Source: Pseudomonas sp. ICMP22404
GTDB lineage: Bacteria; Pseudomonadota; Gammaproteobacteria; Pseudomonadales; Pseudomonadaceae
Length of the DNA: 64,000 nucleotides
Assembly: GCF_006227205.1 (NCBI RefSeq)
Contig: NZ_VCNG01000010.1
Coordinates: 186,001-250,000 of the forward strand
Direction of reading: 5' to 3'
A model generated the notes under the pieces. That model saw nothing but the letters and a program-made list of their open reading frames with translations. It did not search any database and was not told where the DNA came from. This document shows, piece by piece, positions 26,493-34,324 of the stretch; the first letter of the stretch is position 1, and the number at the start of each line of letters is the position of its first letter. A program made the position numbers and the translations under genes.

Positions 26493-27968
26493 TCAATCAT
26501 CCGCCTGCTCATCACCCTCACGACGGCTCATGCCGTACTTGCGCATCTTCTCCACCAGAGTGGTGCGACGGATACGCAGGCGCTCCGCTGCACGGGCCAC
26601 GATACCGTTGGCGTCGTCCAGGGCCTGCTGGATAAGCCCCTGCTCCAGGCCACCCAGGTAATCCTTGAGGTCCAGACCTTCCGGCGGCAGCAAGGCACTA
26701 CTGGTGAAGTCCGGTGTGTGGCCGTTGATCGCCACGCGCTCTTCCAGGTCGCTACGCAGGGTATCGACCATTTGTTCATCTTCGTCGTCGACGTAGCGGA
26801 ATTTCTTCGGCAGCTCAGCCACACCGATCACGCCATAGGGGTGCATGATCGCCATGCGCTCCACCAGGTTGGCCAATTCGCGAACGTTGCCCGGCCAGCC
26901 ATGACGGCACAGGGACATGATCGCCGCCGAATTGAAGCGGATCGAACCGCGCTTTTCGTGCTCCATGCGCGAAATCAGCTCGTTCATCAGCAGCGGAATG
27001 TCCTCGACGCGCTCACGCAGCGGGGCCATTTCGATCGGAAATACATTGAGGCGGTAGTAGAGGTCTTCGCGGAAACTGCCGACCTCGATCATGCTCTCGA
27101 GGTTCTTGTGGGTCGCAGCGATGATCCGCACGTCGACGCTCTGGGTCTTGTTGCTGCCCACGCGCTCGAATGTGCGCTCCTGCAGGACCCGCAGCAGCTT
27201 GACCTGCATCGGCAACGGCATGTCGCCGATCTCGTCGAGAAACAGCGTGCCGCCGTTGGCCAGTTCGAAACGCCCGGCCCGGCTGGTGATCGCGCCGGTG
27301 AAGGCACCCTTCTCGTGCCCGAACAGCTCGCTTTCCAGCAACTCGGCCGGAATTGCACCGCAGTTCACCGGCACGAACGGCGCTTCGCGACGCTTGGAGT
27401 GGTAGTGCAGATTGCGCGCAACCACTTCCTTGCCGGTACCCGATTCGCCCAGGATCAGCACGCTGGCATCCGTATCGGCAACCTGCTGCATCATCTGGCG
27501 CACGTGCTGGATCGCCCGGCTGGTGCCGACGAGGCTGCGGAAAAGGTTGGGTTCGCGATGCCTGCCGCGCTCACGGGCCTGATCGTACATCTCGCGGTAA
27601 ACCTGGGCGCGATGCAGCGAATCGAGCAATTTGCTGTAGCTGGGCGGCATTTCGAGCGTGGAAAGCACTCGGCGACGCTGGTCTTCAGGCAAGTCAAGGG
27701 AAGAATTTTCGCCCATTAACAAAACCGGAAGGAACTCATCCCAGGTTGAGAGTGTCTTTAGCAAGCCCAAAAGCGTTGCGGGGGCATTTACGGTCCCGAT
27801 GAGGACGCAAATGACTTCACGACTGGACGCCAGCGAGCCGACGGCCTGCTGCCAGTCATGGCTTCCGCAAGGTAAATTTTCTTCGCCAAGAAAATTTAAA
27901 ATCACCGCCAGGTCACGGCGGCGGACGCTGTCGTCATCGATCAGGAGAATTTTGGTTTCACGCCACAT
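26493..27968 (-). CDS. fleQ: Flagellar master regulator FleQ
   Basis: A 491-residue sigma54 activator at the top of the flagellar hierarchy; in P. aeruginosa it also binds c-di-GMP and regulates exopolysaccharide genes. The N-terminal receiver-like domain is degenerate: where a phospho-acceptor Asp is expected the sequence reads ICVLIGTV. The AAA+ domain (about 140-380) has Walker A GESGTGKE and the GAFTGA loop. A Fis-type HTH ends the protein (RAAERLRIRRTTLVEKM). The start MWRETKILLID is preceded by a weak GGGAAG. No sigma54 site was found upstream, as expected for this gene. Confidence 0.97.
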   Translation of the reverse strand: MWRETKILLIDDDSVRRRDLAVILNFLGEENLPCGSHDWQQAVGSLASSREVICVLIGTVNAPATLLGLLKTLSTWDEFLPVLLMGENSSLDLPEDQRRRVLSTLEMPPSYSKLLDSLHRAQVYREMYDQARERGRHREPNLFRSLVGTSRAIQHVRQMMQQVADTDASVLILGESGTGKEVVARNLHYHSKRREAPFVPVNCGAIPAELLESELFGHEKGAFTGAITSRAGRFELANGGTLFLDEIGDMPLPMQVKLLRVLQERTFERVGSNKTQSVDVRIIAATHKNLESMIEVGSFREDLYYRLNVFPIEMAPLRERVEDIPLLMNELISRMEHEKRGSIRFNSAAIMSLCRHGWPGNVRELANLVERMAIMHPYGVIGVAELPKKFRYVDDEDEQMVDTLRSDLEERVAINGHTPDFTSSALLPPEGLDLKDYLGGLEQGLIQQALDDANGIVARAAERLRIRRTTLVEKMRKYGMSRREGDEQADD

Positions 27969-28137
27969 GCAATAGCAACTTCCCTAGTCAACTCAGTGCC
28001 CGAAATTAGGGGGCAAGCTAGACGCTTGCAGACTTGTCATGCCTGTAGACGCCTGAAATCTGTAAACAGCTACTAGTTAAGTCAAAAAACGGTGCACAGT
28101 CAAATTTATGGCGCACTTTGTTCGGATTAACTGAGCA

Positions 28138-28434
28138 TTAACCGAACAGATGGTAAACCTTTGCAGCGTTTTGTGCTTGATGGACTTGCGACATCTCGTC
28201 GACTATCGCCTGACGCTCCCCAGTCGCCGCCTCAAGAAGCTGCTTGTAGACCCCCAGCAACTCCTCAAGATTATTGCGCAACGCCGCCTCGTCCAGCTCT
28301 GACTCGCTCAGAACGTCTTCCATGCAGGAACGGCACGTCATGTCCAACTGACCGATCGCCTCCCAGTTACGCTCGGCCAGTGCATCGACCAGGGCGTCAC
28401 GGGTTTGCTCTATTCGCTGCAAGACAAGACTCAT
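28138..28434 (-). CDS. FliT/FleP-like flagellar chaperone
   Basis: A 98-residue helical protein 12 bases after fliS. I chose ATG 28434 (MSLVLQRIEQTRDAL) because AAGGAG sits 8 bases upstream; a GTG three codons earlier is less likely. Size, helix content and position match the gene between fliS and fleQ in Pseudomonas, called fleP in P. aeruginosa and fliT-like elsewhere. FliT proteins chaperone the cap protein FliD. The family call rests on context and composition. The 169-base gap on to fleQ shows no clear terminator or promoter. Confidence 0.75.
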   Translation of the reverse strand: MSLVLQRIEQTRDALVDALAERNWEAIGQLDMTCRSCMEDVLSESELDEAALRNNLEELLGVYKQLLEAATGERQAIVDEMSQVHQAQNAAKVYHLFG

Positions 28435-28446
28435 GGGGAGCACTCC

Positions 28447-28842
28447 TTAGAATTGCGGACCAGGCGCGGCGATACCGTCCCAGCCTTCTTTGACCGTGCG
28501 CAGCAGACCGGCGACTTCGTCGAGGATCTTCGGGTCGGTCTGGATATTGGCGTCGGTCAGACGCTTGATCATGTAGGCATAGAGGTTATCCAACTCGGTC
28601 ACCGACTCGGCCTGGTTCTCCATGTCCAGCCCCTCGCGCAGGCCGCCAATGATGCCGATGGCCTTGCTGATCAGGATGCCCTTGTTGGCGATGTCCTTGC
28701 GCTCCATCGCCCCCTTTGCCTGAGCGATACGATCAAGACCGCCCTCCATCAGCATTTGCACCAGACGATGGGGACTTGCTTCGGAGGTTTGCGCCTGGGC
28801 GCCAATTTTCTGGTATTGGCGAAGGGCTAACATCGGATTCAT
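28447..28842 (-). CDS. fliS: Flagellin export chaperone FliS
   Basis: A 131-residue helical chaperone that binds the FliC C-terminus before export. The family pattern is clear: ALRQYQKIGAQAQTSEASPHRLVQML, then MERKDIANKGILISKAIGII and YAYMIKRLTDANIQTD. GAGG lies 6 bases before the ATG. It is separated from fliD by a strong terminator and has its own FliA-type promoter. Confidence 0.96.
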   Translation of the reverse strand: MNPMLALRQYQKIGAQAQTSEASPHRLVQMLMEGGLDRIAQAKGAMERKDIANKGILISKAIGIIGGLREGLDMENQAESVTELDNLYAYMIKRLTDANIQTDPKILDEVAGLLRTVKEGWDGIAAPGPQF

Positions 28843-28882
28843 GTTCTACCTCATCAAAAAATCTTCGGTTCGTATAAACAGT

Positions 28883-28909
28883 TTATCGACGCCGCGTCAA
28901 AAAACTTTA
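28883..28909 (-). promoter_or_regulatory. FliA (sigma28) promoter of fliS
   Basis: The minus strand has TAAAGTTT at 28909-28902, an 11-base spacer, and GTCGATAA at 28890-28883. The sigma28 consensus is TAAAGTTT-N11-GCCGATAA, so only one base differs. It lies about 40 bases before the fliS ATG. Confidence 0.85.
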
Positions 28910-28922
28910 GATCGAAAAAGCC

Positions 28923-28959
28923 GAAAGCCCGGAGCGTCAATTGACGCAACCGGGCTTTC
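28923..28959 (-). terminator. Rho-independent terminator after fliD
   Basis: The stem GAAAGCCCGG / CCGGGCTTTC (10 bp) holds an inner palindrome GCGTCAATTGACGC. On the minus strand it is followed by GGCTTTTTC. It starts about 15 bases past the fliD stop and lies before the fliS promoter. Confidence 0.88.
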
Positions 28960-28974
28960 TTGTATCACTCGGAA

Positions 28975-30405
28975 TCAGCTGTTCTTCTGCTGCGCCGAGA
29001 TGGCTTCGAACATGGAGGTAATGTTGCTGGCGGTAGCTTTCAGCTTGCCCACCAAGGCATCCATGTCGTTATATTTCTTGGTCAATACGGCGGTCAGGGT
29101 CTCTACCCGGCGGTCAAGCGCGGCCTGATCGTTCGTCAGTCGAGTCTGGGTCTTGTTCAGCGCCGTGGTCCGCTGATCAAGGATTCCACCCGTCTTCGTA
29201 TAAGGGTCGATGGCATTGGTCATGCGTTCCAGCAAACCATTGGTGCCGGTAAACATCGTCTGGACTTCACCACTGAGCTTTTTGTCGTTCATCGCCGTGT
29301 TGAACTTGGTGGTGTTGAAGTCCAGGGCACCGGTCGTCTGGTTGGTGGTGATACCCAACTGGGCCAGTACCGTAAGCTTGTCCCCCGCCCCGGTTTCCGA
29401 CAACGGACCCCGAATCGTCGCCAGGATCGAACGAGGCAATGCGTCGCCGGTCATTTTTGCCGCAACGGTAGGGTTGCCATCCGCGTCGAGCGACGGCTTG
29501 GTCAGCGCAGTGATGTTGGTCGCGATTGCGTTATAGGCGTCCACGAATTTCTGGATCGAAGCTTTCAGACCATCGTTGTTGGGCGCAACGGTCACGGTTG
29601 AAATGGCGTTCGTTCCACCGGCAACCAGGTTCAACGTCAACCCCGAGATCGCCTTGTCGACCGTATTGCTCTTGCTGGTCAATGCCATGCCATCAATGGA
29701 GAACTTGGCATCGGTCGCGATGGCACCGATGGCACCGGCCGAAGTCGCCGTCAACGCAGCACCGCCCGCCCCCACGACGTTGGTCCCATCAATCTCCAGC
29801 CCGGCAATGCCGCTGACCGAGATATCGGAGCCTGCACCGGTCGTGCTCGAACCCAGTACCAGGCGCGAACCGAAAGAGTCAGTGACGATGTTGGCGCTGA
29901 TGCCGGCGGATTTCAGTGATGTATCGGCGTTGATCGAGTCGCGAACCGATTGCAGGGTCGCTCCGCTCGCCACATCGAGATTGTAGTTAACGCCGTTCTG
30001 CGCGATGGTCAACGTGCCGGTGGGAATGGCACTGGTGGTACCGCCGGCGAAAGCCGCACTGGTGACCTTGGACGACGTGGCGATGTTATCGACTTTGACG
30101 GTGTAGTTGCCGGCGACAGCCGTATTGCTGGCCGTGGCGGTAACATAACTGGTTGCGGAAGATGTCGCAGCAAAACCGGCAAATTGCGGCGTGGTTGTGC
30201 TGGACAGAGACGTCATGGCGGCCTTGAAGGATGCCAGCAGGGACTTCAGGGTGCCTACCCCGGAAATGCTGTTGGTGTTGGCCGTCGTCGCGCGAGTAAT
30301 CTGGCCTTGCTTGGCCGCCTTGTCAGAGTCCACCAGGACTTTGACGATGGCTGTTGTATCCAGGCCGGAACCGAGACCCAAGCCAGGTAGAATTGGACTT
30401 GCCAT
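28975..30405 (-). CDS. fliD: Filament cap protein FliD
   Basis: A 476-residue cap protein that folds flagellin into the growing filament tip. The N-terminal domain starts MASPILPGLGLGSGLDT, the middle is Ser/Thr/Ala-rich, and the C-terminal coiled coil covers about residues 405-470 (NKTQTRLTNDQAALDRRVETL). GGAG lies 6 bases before the ATG. It follows flaG by 82 bases that contain a sigma54-like site, and ends at a strong terminator. Confidence 0.96.
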   Translation of the reverse strand: MASPILPGLGLGSGLDTTAIVKVLVDSDKAAKQGQITRATTANTNSISGVGTLKSLLASFKAAMTSLSSTTTPQFAGFAATSSATSYVTATASNTAVAGNYTVKVDNIATSSKVTSAAFAGGTTSAIPTGTLTIAQNGVNYNLDVASGATLQSVRDSINADTSLKSAGISANIVTDSFGSRLVLGSSTTGAGSDISVSGIAGLEIDGTNVVGAGGAALTATSAGAIGAIATDAKFSIDGMALTSKSNTVDKAISGLTLNLVAGGTNAISTVTVAPNNDGLKASIQKFVDAYNAIATNITALTKPSLDADGNPTVAAKMTGDALPRSILATIRGPLSETGAGDKLTVLAQLGITTNQTTGALDFNTTKFNTAMNDKKLSGEVQTMFTGTNGLLERMTNAIDPYTKTGGILDQRTTALNKTQTRLTNDQAALDRRVETLTAVLTKKYNDMDALVGKLKATASNITSMFEAISAQQKNS

Positions 30406-30468
30406 GTGAAACTCCCTTCAGTATGTCGCCGGCCTTTTGACCACTACAACGCCCAAAAGAACATCGCA

Positions 30469-30483
30469 ACAAAATTCGTGCCA
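30469..30483 (-). promoter_or_regulatory. Possible sigma54 promoter of fliD
   Basis: The minus strand reads TGGCACGAATTTTGT. The -24 block TGGCACG is perfect, but the -12 reads TTGT where TTGC is expected. It lies about 65 bases before fliD, next to the flaG stop. RpoN control of fliD is known in P. aeruginosa, which makes this degenerate site worth listing. Confidence 0.5.
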
Positions 30484-30487
30484 GTTG

Positions 30488-30853
30488 TCAGGCTTCTGCG
30501 CTGAACAACAGGCTGTTTGCATCATTCAAACTGTTGGCCAGTTTCAGAACTTCTTCGTTCGGGATCTGGCGAATCACTTCACCGGAACCGCTGGCAATCA
30601 CTTTGACCACTACTTTGCCTGAAGGCTCATCAATGGAAAACTCCAGGTTACGCTTGACCGATTGAACGAACTTCTCGATCTCCTGGACAGCTTTCTTGAG
30701 CTTTTCCTGCTCGGCAGCAGCGTCTTTAGGGGTTTCCTTGACCGGCGCCACAACCAAAGCGTCGGCTCGAGGCTTCTCCACTGGCTTGTCGACCACAGTG
30801 GGTGCCGGCTTCGCCGCTGGATAAGACAAGTTCAGCTTCACGCTCATATCCAT
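30488..30853 (-). CDS. flaG: Flagellar protein FlaG
   Basis: A 121-residue FlaG-family protein of unsettled mechanism, linked to filament length. A Pro/Lys-rich N-terminus is followed by a helix (EQEKLKKAVQEIEKFVQSV). The conserved C-terminal domain is LEFSIDEPSGKVVVKVIASGSGEVIRQIPNEEVL, at about residues 70-103. Several Met codons sit at the front; ATG 30853 (MDMSVKLNLSY) has GAGG 8 bases upstream. The fliC terminator lies just before it, so it is read by partial read-through or from its own promoter. Confidence 0.92.
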   Translation of the reverse strand: MDMSVKLNLSYPAAKPAPTVVDKPVEKPRADALVVAPVKETPKDAAAEQEKLKKAVQEIEKFVQSVKRNLEFSIDEPSGKVVVKVIASGSGEVIRQIPNEEVLKLANSLNDANSLLFSAEA

Positions 30854-30873
30854 GTCCATCACCTCTTGAACGG

Positions 30874-30909
30874 AAAAAGCGAGAGAGTACGCAAGCGCAC
30901 TCCCCCGCT
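30874..30909 (-). terminator. Rho-independent terminator after fliC
   Basis: A 14-bp stem (AGCGGGGGAGTGCG against CGTACTCTCTCGCT, with G-U pairs) has a CTTG loop and is followed by TTTTT on the minus strand. It begins 17 bases past the fliC stop and lies in front of flaG. Confidence 0.93.
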
Positions 30910-30925
30910 AAAACTCATCCAGCTA

Positions 30926-31774
30926 TTACTGAAGCAGCTTCAGTACAGCGGATGGCAGTTGGTTGGCCTGGGCCAGAACCGAAGTGGAAGCCTGTTGCAG
31001 AGTCTGCTGCTTGGTCAGCTGGGCAGTTTCAGCAGCGAAGTCGGTGTCTTGTACACGACCCAGTGCAGCACTGGCGTTTTCGTTGATGTTGTTCAAGTTG
31101 GCGATGGTGCTGGTGAAACGGTTTTGTGCAGCACCGAGATCAGCACGCGAGGAGTTGATCGTTGCCAGTGCAGCGTCGATTGCAACAACAGCAGCCGAGA
31201 AAGCGGTTTCAGCAGCAGCGCTGGTCGAACCGGCGATGGTGATTGCCGAACCGACACCCAGGGTGTTGGCGTCGAAGCTGGCGCTCAGGGTCAGAGTGAT
31301 CTGGTTCGAGGCGCCAGTGTTGGAGCCGACCTGGAAGGTCATGGTGCTGGCGGTGCCGTCGAGCAGGTTCTTGCCGTTCAGGTTGGTGCTGTTGGCGATA
31401 CGGGTCAGCTCAGCGCTCATCTGGGTGAACTCTTTGTTCAGAGCGTCACGGTCAGTCGAGCTGTTGCTGTCGTTGCGGGACTGAACAGCCAGTTCACGCA
31501 TACGTTGCAGAATGTTGGTTTGTTCCTGCATCGCGCCTTCAGCGGTCTGAGCGATGGAGATACCGTCGTTGGCGTTTTTGATCGCCATGGTCTGACCACG
31601 GATCTGCGAGTTGATGCGGGTAGCGATCTGCAGGCCGGCGGCGTCGTCTTTGGCGCTGTTGATTTTCAGGCCGGAAGACAGACGGGTCATCGAGGTGGAC
31701 AGAGCATCGGAAGCCTTGTTCAGGTTCTTCTGTACGCCCAAGGATGTGACGTTGGTGTTTACTGTTAAAGCCAT
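30926..31774 (-). CDS. fliC: Flagellin FliC
   Basis: A 282-residue flagellin, the filament subunit. I chose ATG 31774 (MALTVNTNVTSLGVQ) with AGGA 8 bases upstream. The D0/D1 ends are conserved, and the flg22-equivalent segment is residues 30-51, containing LKINSAKDDAAGLQIA. The C-terminus is NQLPSAVLKLLQ. Length and sequence closely match P. syringae flagellin. Five serines known to be O-glycosylated there fall at the same numbers here: S143, S164, S176, S183 and S193. Position 201 is Ala. It has a FliA promoter and a strong terminator. Confidence 0.98.
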   Translation of the reverse strand: MALTVNTNVTSLGVQKNLNKASDALSTSMTRLSSGLKINSAKDDAAGLQIATRINSQIRGQTMAIKNANDGISIAQTAEGAMQEQTNILQRMRELAVQSRNDSNSSTDRDALNKEFTQMSAELTRIANSTNLNGKNLLDGTASTMTFQVGSNTGASNQITLTLSASFDANTLGVGSAITIAGSTSAAAETAFSAAVVAIDAALATINSSRADLGAAQNRFTSTIANLNNINENASAALGRVQDTDFAAETAQLTKQQTLQQASTSVLAQANQLPSAVLKLLQ

Positions 31775-31853
31775 GACGAATTCCTCGTTGGTTGGGTACT
31801 GCGGCTTCCGGCCTTGGCAACCGCCGGGTTGGCCTAGAGAACCTTCGTAATAG

Positions 31854-31880
31854 TTATCGTCGGCTTGGGAACTTGCTTGA
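31854..31880 (-). promoter_or_regulatory. FliA (sigma28) promoter of fliC
   Basis: The minus strand has TCAAGCAA at 31880-31873, an 11-base spacer, and GACGATAA at 31861-31854, close to TAAAGTTT-N11-GCCGATAA. It lies about 80 bases before the fliC ATG. FliA control of fliC is standard in Pseudomonas. Confidence 0.87.
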
Positions 31881-32002
31881 GGGCTTTTTTTAAAAAATTT
31901 ACTAGCAGGTGGCCACCCCTTGAAAAACAAGGGCTTAACGCAGGGAAAAGGCTCAAAAAATGGCGCCAGAAATCTGCATTGGCAAATTTCAGGCAAAAAA
32001 AA

Positions 32003-32090
32003 GTGGGAGCGGGTTTGCTCACGAAAGCGGCGGATCAGCTTGTATCTGTGCTGAATGTACCAACGCCTTCGCGGGCAAGCCCGCTCCCAC
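32003..32090. repeat. REP pair between the glycosylation island and fliC
   Basis: GTGGGAGCGGGTTTGCTCACGAAAGCGG (32003-32030) faces an imperfect inverted copy CGCCTTCGCGGGCAAGCCCG... at 32064-32090. It fills much of the 333-base gap between the ketoacyl synthase gene and fliC. The rest of that gap holds the fliC promoter, an AT-rich leader and a small CCCTTG/CAAGGG hairpin at 31917-31933. Confidence 0.88.
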
Positions 32091-32107
32091 ATCACATCTC
32101 AGGTGAT

Positions 32108-33034
32108 TCAGTCGCGATAGAGAATCGCAGAGCCCCATGACAGGCCGACACCGAAACCACTGATTGCCACACGTTTCCAGCTGGCATCCAGGGCGTGTTT
32201 TTCCAACAGCAGTGGAATGCTCGAGGACACGGTATTTCCGGTCTCCACCATGTCCTTGATGAATTTCTCGGGCTTGTCTTCAAAACGTCGCGCCACGGCA
32301 TCGACAATCGCCGCGCTGCCCTGGTGAATGCAGAACGCGTCGATGTCATCGGGCTGCAGTGACGATTCGCTCAACAACTCATGCAAGTGGGCCGGCACTT
32401 TCAACAAGGCAAAGTTGAACACCTGGCGTCCGTTCATGAAAAACACACCGTCACTGACCTTCAGGTGCGGCGCACCGGAACCGTCGGTGCCAAACTTGGC
32501 CTTGCCCAGTTGCCAGAGTGCCTCCTCACCCATCCAGGTCGCAGTGGCAGCGTCACCGAACAACATGGTGGTGTTGCGATCTTCCGGGTCGACGATCTTC
32601 GAATAGGGATCGGCCGTCACCAGCAGGCCATTCTTCAGCCCTGCCGCCTCCATGAAGCCTTTCAAGGCATAAATGCCGTACACATAGCCCGAGCAACCCA
32701 GGGAGATGTCGAACGCCGCGACATGGGTCGGCAGGCCCAGCTTGTCCTGCACGATGGCGGCGGTATGAGGCAACCCTTCCTCGTCACCGTTCTGAGTGAC
32801 GACGATCAGCGCATCGATCGATTCGCGCTTGAGCTCGGGATTGCTGGCGAACAACGCATTCACCGCTTCAACACACAGGTCCGAGGTTTCCTGCTCGGCG
32901 CTTTTGCGCGGCAGGAACGCCGAACCGATCTTTCCGAGGATGAATTCTTCATCCTTCTCGAACTTGGCACCCTGAGCGTAGTTATCCACACCAGCGGTCG
33001 GCACGTAACTCGCTATGCTTTTTATGCCAATCAT
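32108..33034 (-). CDS. 3-oxoacyl-ACP synthase III-like protein (FabH family), flagellin glycosylation island
   Basis: A 308-residue thiolase-fold condensing enzyme from ATG 33034 (MIGIKSIASYVP); an ATG one codon earlier is equally possible. The Cys-His-Asn triad is present: Cys in SLGCSGYVYG, His in FCIHQGSAA, Asn in VETGNTVSSS. A KASIII homologue (orf3) lies in the same place, between the glycosyltransferases and fliC, in the P. syringae glycosylation island. Its likely role is to make an acyl group for a sugar amine, but no acyltransferase or ACP is visible nearby. The frame stays open upstream to 33184 without family sequence. Confidence 0.88.
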   Translation of the reverse strand: MIGIKSIASYVPTAGVDNYAQGAKFEKDEEFILGKIGSAFLPRKSAEQETSDLCVEAVNALFASNPELKRESIDALIVVTQNGDEEGLPHTAAIVQDKLGLPTHVAAFDISLGCSGYVYGIYALKGFMEAAGLKNGLLVTADPYSKIVDPEDRNTTMLFGDAATATWMGEEALWQLGKAKFGTDGSGAPHLKVSDGVFFMNGRQVFNFALLKVPAHLHELLSESSLQPDDIDAFCIHQGSAAIVDAVARRFEDKPEKFIKDMVETGNTVSSSIPLLLEKHALDASWKRVAISGFGVGLSWGSAILYRD

Positions 33035-33275
33035 CATGGCTTCCCGATCATAAATAGCTACTGAATATGTACCCCAAAAACGCGGCGGGGGTGCGTCATA
33101 ACGATTGAACCGCGGAGCTGAACACGACACTCGATGAGCTGAACGCGCCTTCAGTCCGAGGAACACAATACATTGAAGATGCACTTTGTGACCTATGCGT
33201 CACGCCGTTTTACTCATGAAATGATTTATCTGGCCTCATGAGCCCGGATTTCGACGAGAGACAAACCTGCGAATT

Positions 33276-34322
33276 TCAGTGATTTTCCCGAATCCATCTG
33301 GCCGTGCTGTCGATGGACTGATCCAGCGAGGTCCAGTCATCAAGACCCAGTCCCCTGGCTTTTTCAATGTCGGGTACGTAGTAGGAACGTGCCTGCGTCG
33401 CCTCGTCGACACCCAGAACCTTCACCTGTTTGCCCGGTGAGATACGGTCGACGACCTTGCAGGCCAACTCGGCGATTGTCAGTCCTTTGTCAGAGCCTAC
33501 GTTATAAGCATTAGAGGCGGCGCCTCGGACCAGCAACGTCAGCAACCAGACCGCCAGATCAGCACCATGAAGGTAACTTCGCACGGCGCGCCCACTGGAG
33601 TGAAGCAGCAGCTCGTCCTTCCACAGGGCATCTCTAACGAAGTTACCGATGGCGAAATGCGCATCCAGCGCTATTCCCGGCCCGGAAAAAGCAAAACAAC
33701 GGGCCAGGACGATCTCCAGCCCGTGCTTTTGGGCATAGATGGCGGCCAGAGTCTCCTGGGCGCGCTTGGCCTCGGCATAGGCGCTGCCGGCCAGATGGCT
33801 GGGGCAGGACGACGGGCTGCTTTCTGTCACCGGATGACCAAATTCAAGAGGCCCGTATTGCGCCCCGGTCCCGGTAAAAAGAATGCGCCGGGTCCCCGTT
33901 CGTACCGCCAGATCGAGGATATGACGGGCGCCGCCCAGGATGGTGTCGTAAATGCGTAGAAGGTCGGCATGGGCACCGGCCAAGGTATCGGTGGCGGCAT
34001 GTATCACCAGATCGAACCGTGCCCCCGGCGCGATATCCAGGGGTGCCTGGACGTCATGCTGCAACCATTTGATCCAACCCGAACCGACATACTCGGGATA
34101 TTCGGACAGAAACGCCTGCGGCGAGCGGGACACCGCTGTTACTTCAATGCTCGCGCCGCCCTGATTCAGATGGGCAAGCGTGGCGAGCAACCATTTACCG
34201 AAGAACCCCGTGCAGCCGGTAAGTAAAATGCGCTGACCAACCAGCAGCTCCCGAGGTTCAAGATAACGGGCGACTCGCTGGATATCCGCAGCGACGACGG
34301 ACGATTCGAGACTCACCCGCAT
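33276..34322 (-). CDS. NAD(P)-dependent sugar epimerase/dehydratase/reductase (extended SDR)
   Basis: A 348-residue extended SDR. The nucleotide-binding motif is TGCTGFFGKWLL near residue 34. The catalytic Tyr-x3-Lys is in SAYAEAKRAQ, with an upstream Thr/Ser region (ILFTGTGAQYGP). I chose ATG 34322, 2 bases after the glycosyltransferase stop. In context it may reduce or epimerise the nucleotide sugar of the rfbFGH/ThDP pathway, in the way YerF reduces the acetyl branch in yersiniose synthesis. That specific role is inference. The 241-base gap to the next gene is relatively AT-rich and shows no clear promoter. Confidence 0.85.
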   Translation of the reverse strand: MRVSLESSVVAADIQRVARYLEPRELLVGQRILLTGCTGFFGKWLLATLAHLNQGGASIEVTAVSRSPQAFLSEYPEYVGSGWIKWLQHDVQAPLDIAPGARFDLVIHAATDTLAGAHADLLRIYDTILGGARHILDLAVRTGTRRILFTGTGAQYGPLEFGHPVTESSPSSCPSHLAGSAYAEAKRAQETLAAIYAQKHGLEIVLARCFAFSGPGIALDAHFAIGNFVRDALWKDELLLHSSGRAVRSYLHGADLAVWLLTLLVRGAASNAYNVGSDKGLTIAELACKVVDRISPGKQVKVLGVDEATQARSYYVPDIEKARGLGLDDWTSLDQSIDSTARWIRENH

Positions 34323-34324
34323 GA

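Noticed and set aside
30465..30483. Sigma54 site before fliD read with TTGC as the -12
   Set aside because: That reading gives 13 bases between GG and GC instead of 10. Only the TTGT alignment at 30469-30483 keeps the spacing, and it is listed at lower confidence.
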